A stretch of DNA of 64,000 bases. Origin: Diphasiastrum complanatum (Eukaryota; Streptophyta; Lycopodiopsida; Lycopodiales; Lycopodiaceae). A model generated the notes under the pieces. That model did no database searches and was not told the DNA's origin. It was given only the letters and a program-made list of their open reading frames with translations. This document shows, piece after piece, positions 59,827-64,000 of the stretch. The first letter of the stretch is position 1; every line of letters starts with the position of its first letter. The DNA lies in NCBI GenBank assembly GCA_029204225.1, contig CM055113.1:21835605-21899604 (forward strand). The letters are read 5' to 3'. A program made the position numbers and the translations under genes.

Positions 59827-60480
59827 TGGATTTATCTCATTTATTCTTCTAAATCCTATGTTAATCTGCCTCCATTCATATTGCTGTATTTTTACTCATG
59901 TTGTCGCACAGTAGTCTGCATATTACATGTAAAATAAGACAGATGAATAAAACGCGACTGTCTGCATAAATACAAGTAAATCTTCACAGGCGAAAAAGGT
60001 GAAAACAATGACACTGTGTTTTTACACATGATTTGTGATAGGCGAAAAAGACGACACTGTTTTTAAAATGCCGAAGGTGCCCATACAGAAAAGCGAAGAC
60101 ACCTTGTAAATCAAATCTTAGGTCATTTGTCAGAGTGTCGCATTTTTCACATCTTCACCAACGTTCATTTCAGCGAAGGCTAACATCACGGCCTTCTCAC
60201 GCTCATCCCGTGCAACTGTGCTAACAGATTTGACAACGACAACAGCCACCCAAGATCTCCCACAGATAGCACATCCACTTTGTACTTTCTTCATCTGCAC
60301 ACCTATAGAATTATGTATATATGTTGGATACCATTTGCGTATTCAGTGTGTGAAAATAATAACGTTAGAAGCTTATCAAAGATAGACAAAGTAGATGCCT
60401 TCGCGCATCAATTCTTTGTATTGTCAGTAACAGGTTTATTTCTTTTACAGATTGGATTAGCTTTGTGAAGCATGTGGTTT
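59827..60480 (+). repeat. Probable 3' LTR of element H
   Basis: It follows the polypurine tract. It shares GTCTGCATAAATACA (59959) with 49517, and loosely TTGGATTTA/TTGGAGTTA with the 48.75-50.3 kb block. Inside, TCACAGGCGAAAAAGGTGA and GATAGGCGAAAAAGACGA form a short direct repeat (59987 and 60040). The right boundary is not defined. Confidence 0.4.
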
Positions 60481-61018
60481 CATCCGCTATTGTCTTGTGC
60501 TCACCAGCATCATTGACCTATATATTTTGCTATGCTTAATCTATAACAACTCTGTTTGTTCTGCGTTCAGATTTGTGTCAATATTGCTATGCTTTTCTAC
60601 ATTCTGTTTGACTCTCTTATTGCTTGATTTGGTAGTATGTTCTTAGCAAATTATTATTAGTCTAGTTGTTCACAACTAATATTTAGTCTTTTCTTTCGCG
60701 ATTGATTATCAGTCGAGCTCAGTCTAGCTCTTTGCGAATAATTCACGACTGATAATTTGTCTAGCTATTTGCGACAAATTATCTTTTTGATGTTTTGTTG
60801 CTTTATGTTTGGCTATGTAATTAGATTGAACGTGATTTCTATCACTAAAGTTTTGTTCATTTCTTATAGGCGTAGTCATGCCTAGGGAAAGAGTGAGGTA
60901 GCTCATTTTGCCACACACAAACACTTTCCGTTCAAATTCGTCTCTTGTTCGAGTTTCGAGTTTGCTTCTTTTCGTGTTCATTTCTTTTCAAACTATTTTC
61001 GTTTCTCTCTCTCACACA
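60481..61018 (-). repeat. Probable 3' LTR of element G
   Basis: On the minus strand, GGAGAAAGAGGC is followed by TGTGTGAGAGAGAGAAACG and then AATGAACACG and AAACTCG phrases. The LTR at the other end (63068-63936) starts TGTGTAGTTTACTTG and soon has AAACGAACACGAACTCG. Gcga/cgac phrases near 60690-60780 match the other LTR's motif style. The left boundary is uncertain. Confidence 0.45.
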
Positions 61019-62889
61019 GCCTCTTTCTCCAACAAATCTGATAATTATTTTCATCTTCTGCTTGTTTTATTTCTGTTGTCATTGGTAGCTCATAATGGTT
61101 TTTAAAAATTTCATAGCTAACTAGATCATTGTCTGCTATGTATTTTGACTCATCAAATTTAATATCTCGAACAACTTTTATCTTGCCAGTTTTGGGTACA
61201 TAGACATGATAATATGACGAACGTAACTTGAATCCTACCAAAACACCTTGTCCTATCTTTTCATCGAGTTTCTTTCTCTGCTTAACTGGTATGTGCATAT
61301 ACACTGTGCATCCGAATGTCCGAACATGTACTAGATTTTGCTTCGAGTTCCACCATATCTCATGAGGAGTTTATCCGGTATCTGAGATTTCAGAATACGA
61401 TTTTGAAGGTAATTTGATGTAGCCACTGCTTCTGCCCACAACTATTTTGGTGCCTTCGCTTGAGCCATCATACACCTTGCAGCTTCCATAAGTGTATGAT
61501 TTCTTCATTCAGCTATTCCATTGTGCTGAGGTGTGTATGATGCAGTCTTGGTATGCATAATACCTTGATAAGTACAATAAGCCTTGAATTTGTTGAAAAT
61601 GTACTCACTTCCATGATCTGTGCGAATTTGCTTCAACTTATTGCATGTCTGCTTCTCAGCCCAATTCGTATACTCAATGAATTTCTCAAAAGCTTCAAAT
61701 TTAGTACAAATAAAGTATACCACAACGAACTTGTTGAAGTCATCAATAAACGTTATGAAGTACTTTGTATCACCCAATGACAATACTTCAAATGGTCCAC
61801 AAATATCTGAATGCACAATTTCAAGTACCTTAGTTGCTTTATAAACATCCTTACTGAAAGGTGTTCTAGTAATCTTGCCTTTAAGATAGGATTCGCAGGT
61901 AGTTCAAATATCTCTACTTTTGATTTTGACTCTTTGAATTCTCTGATTTTTGTTGGCTTGGTACAAGGCTTCCATGTTCATGTGACATAGCCTCTTGTGC
62001 CACAGAATATCTGTCGATTCCTGAGTTTGATTTGCTTGTTTGATTCTTGTTCGAATATTTAGGTGATATAAATTTCCTTCTCTGTTGTCTTTAGCAACTA
62101 GGTTATCATAATCTTCCTCAAACAGTTTACAAGAGTCCTTTGTGAAGGTTACTGACATGACTGTATCGACTATCTTAGTTACGAATACAAGATCTTTATC
62201 AGGAGTAGGGACATATCATTCTGTCCAGACAACTCCCTCTTAAACCATAGACTTCTTAGAAGATTTATTCTTCAGAGTAAATAGAGCATTTTCGGAATCA
62301 CCATTGTCGTCATAGCGTTCACGAGCTTCTATTTCCTCTTTAATTCCGTCTATTGCCTTTTGTCGCATCTTTTGCCAATAAGGTTCTAGTTGTGTGGAAT
62401 GACCTGGGTAGGGCTCGAAGAAAATAACTAAGCCGTTCTTCCTTAGAAATTGTATTTTCTACGCCAGAATTTTGCAAGGAAATAAACAAGTCTTTTATCT
62501 TTCGTATGAATGTGTTCAGTCTTTGTCGTCCCACTGTAGGTAAGTTAATTGGTCTTCCGAGAACATGATATGATTATGAGATCGAGTCTCATTCTTGGTT
62601 TGCAATTTTTCCATAAATCTTTTGCATTCGAAATTGATGTAAGATCTAACATTATATTGTCATGCACTGAAGACACGATAATTGCTATAGTTTTGTCATT
62701 TTTTAAACTCCATTCTCGAAGTTCTTTGCCAGGAATAGCTACTGGCTTCTCCTCTATTGGTTCTACCCACTGCAATAGACCTTCGCCCTTCAATAAGTGT
62801 GAAGTCTTTAATTTCCAAATCAAGTAGTTTGTACCTTTTGGATCCAAGATCGTAGTGATCTTAGCTTGAATATTGATGATCGACGACAT
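61019..62889 (-). pseudogene. Element G: Ty1/copia gag, preintegrase, integrase and spacer, without RT
   Basis: Gag starts at ATG 62889 (MSSIINIQAKITTILDPKGT, then NYLIWKLKTSHLL), with a frameshifted continuation near 62534-62340. Protease is only a trace near 62200-62160. Preintegrase LWHKRLCHMNMEALYQ is near 62000, and integrase has MHSDICGPFEV, FITFIDDFNKF, RTDHGSEY and TPQHNGIAE (61816-61505). Post-integrase sequence (VLVGFKLRSSYYHVY, KVVRDIKFDES) follows to 61019, where the likely LTR begins. RT and RNase H are missing completely. The remaining copy could only move with help from another element. Confidence 0.85.
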
Positions 62890-62985
62890 CTTCTATTTTT
62901 CGAATAACTCCAGATAGCGGCTTGCTGATGGATTATGAAGATTGTTGAGAGGGGTGCGAAGATAGTACTAATTGACTCTGATTCA

Positions 62986-63067
62986 CTCTGATATTACTAT
63001 ATCAGCTTTGAACCTATACGCTTTGATACCACTATATCAGCTTTAATTCCGTATGCTCTGATACCAC
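62986..63067 (-). repeat. Primer-binding-site region repeated in 35-bp tandem units
   Basis: On the plus strand CTCTGATATTACTATATCAG (62986), CTTTGATACCACTATATCAG (63021) and CTCTGATACCAC (63056) are spaced by exactly 35 bp. On the minus strand the copy next to the LTR reads GTGGTATCAGAGC, an initiator tRNA-Met site one base from the LTR end. The other two copies carry degenerate versions of the site. Confidence 0.85.
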
Positions 63068-63936
63068 TGTAGGAAAAATAGTAATTATTCTTCCACAGAG
63101 AACACAATGAAAATTTGAATAAATCAAACTAATATCAATGTCTTCAATCAGGTTTGTATCTGATCTATGTACTAATAGAACAATATTTGCCTTTATTGAA
63201 TATGCGTGCAAAAATAATATGCAAAATTAAGAGACAACTTAAGATAATTTTAAGACAAACAAAAACTATTGATCAAAAACGAATTTATAGTTTTGAATCT
63301 GAATCATCAATATACATCTCTTGTTGTCTTATCTGATTGTTGTGTCTTTGATTGAGTGAGTTACAATGAGTAGTGCACATGTATTTATATTGCTACAAGA
63401 TAGGTCTTTTGGCCTTTTATTTGTAGGTCTTTTGGCCTTTTAATTCTGTAACAATAGATATCTATCTGTTTACGATGGTTGATATTCAAATAGATGCTCT
63501 GTTTCCAGGGTCAAATAAATTCTGTTCGCGAATTATTCATGACAGTCCATCTCTTCGTCTCAGCTTCGTGTTTTGCGAATTGTTCGCGACACTTGTCTCT
63601 TCGTGACATTTTTGTCTTTCGCGAATTGTTCACGACATATGACAATCCTTGAGCTTGAAGAAGAATCAAAAGATTTCGCGAATTATTTGCGACAATTTTG
63701 CCAAATCTGAGGTTTGAACAAGAAACAAAATATTTTGCGACAGGATTCTGTTCGCGAATCTTTCGAGCTTCACCAAAAAACCACAAGCTTCTACAAGAAA
63801 CTGTTTCACGAATCTTTCGAGTTGACTGCAAGATAAATTTCACAAATCCTTCGTGAATCTTTTAAGTTGGTCACAAATAGAAATTTTTCGAGTTCGTGTT
63901 CGTTTCTTTCTCATCCTTTGTCAAGTAAACTACACA
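63068..63936 (-). repeat. 5' LTR of element G (about 869 bp) with TTCGCGAA palindromes
   Basis: On the minus strand it starts TGTGTAGTTTAC (63936) and ends TTTTTCCTACA (63068) beside the primer site. TTCGCGAA occurs at 63525, 63618, 63675 and 63751, with degenerate copies near 63572, 63593 and 63806. Each is followed by TTRTTCRCGACA or TCTTTCGAG. Translated ORFs through it are artefacts. Confidence 0.7.
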
Positions 63937-63954
63937 CTTTATTAGTAGAATCGA

Positions 63955-64000
63955 GATCTGTTTGATCAGGTGTTCTACATGGATGATACATTGCTTTTCA
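63955..64000 (+). pseudogene. Start of another copia RT fragment at the window end
   Basis: GTGTTCTACATGGATGATACATTG translates to VFYMDDTLL, the RT catalytic YMDD motif of a copia element on the plus strand. Only about 15 codons are visible before the window ends, and they lie right beside the outer edge of the element G LTR. Confidence 0.55.

Noticed and set aside
62986-63067. CRISPR-like direct repeats
   Set aside because: Units are directly adjacent without spacers, and the context is a plant retrotransposon primer site.
63511-63843. 110-codon minus-strand ORF near the window end
   Set aside because: It is a translation of the LTR with repeated TTCGCGAA motifs; the repeated Asn-Ser-Arg phrases come from the DNA repeat.

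Overview
The window looks like nuclear DNA of a land plant. Evidence: dense Ty1/copia retrotransposons of several families, initiator-tRNA-Met primer sites, TTTAGGG telomere-type motifs, and one plant-style host gene with a long intron. A fern or other non-flowering plant is the best guess, because a LINE fragment carries a restriction-enzyme-like endonuclease C-terminus that I do not associate with flowering-plant LINEs. That is inference; no taxonomic marker is present. I recognise no rRNA, tRNA or prokaryotic operon.

There is one convincing host gene, on the minus strand: a BTB/POZ-BACK protein of 656 residues. Exon 1 is 38716-38147 and exon 2 is 32861-31461, separated by a phase-0 intron of about 5.3 kb. 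The intron has collected Ty3/gypsy and Ty1/copia relics, all in the orientation of the gene. Its 5' flank holds a CT-rich stretch and a cluster of telo-box (ACCCTAA-type) motifs. Farther upstream lies a 5'-truncated LINE (39.66-40.92 kb).

Left part (1-29.7 kb), all transposon-derived. Copy A (1-1764) is the 3' end of a copia element of family 1. Minus-strand copia fragments follow (4.68-6.06 and 6.65-7.13 kb). Element D (7.3-13.48 kb, family 2) is heavily broken and has a GC-rich 495-bp insertion with an 8-bp target duplication in its 3' LTR. A minus RT scrap (13.49-13.99 kb) and an LTR-like repeat (15.2-15.8 kb) come next. At 15.94-16.4 kb is a GC-rich tandem array of palindromes with telomere-like loops; a related block is at 25.25-25.41 kb. 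Element B (17765-23314, family 1) has both LTRs and an AGAAG target duplication, and lies inside an older minus-strand ORF (copy E). Gag relic J (26.29-26.83 kb) runs into copia element F (26.83-28.84 kb), whose gag is internally duplicated.

Right part (41-64 kb). Element L (41129-47306, minus, family 3) is the best-preserved element: TGATC target duplications, two LTRs about 2% different, and one long gag-pol frame with a single frameshift and a single stop. It has also lost the LTR/primer-site junction. After a perfect (CT)64 tract come nested remnants. These are a tandemly duplicated LTR-like block (48.75-50.29 kb), copia gag/protease (50.56-51.7 kb), a minus gypsy gag (53.6-54.6 kb), a second copia fragment (54.6-55.6 kb), and copia integrase-RT-RNase H (57.16-59.7 kb). 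Element G (about 60.5-63.94 kb, minus) has lost RT and RNase H. It carries tandem primer-site repeats and an LTR rich in TTCGCGAA palindromes. The window ends inside another copia RT (YMDD motif).

I can point to no new gene system with confidence. The most unusual signals are the palindromic GC arrays, the ORF interrupted by element B, the heat-shock-element-like palindromes in the G LTR, the tandem repeats around primer-binding sites in two unrelated elements, and the ORF-bearing insertion in the D LTR.
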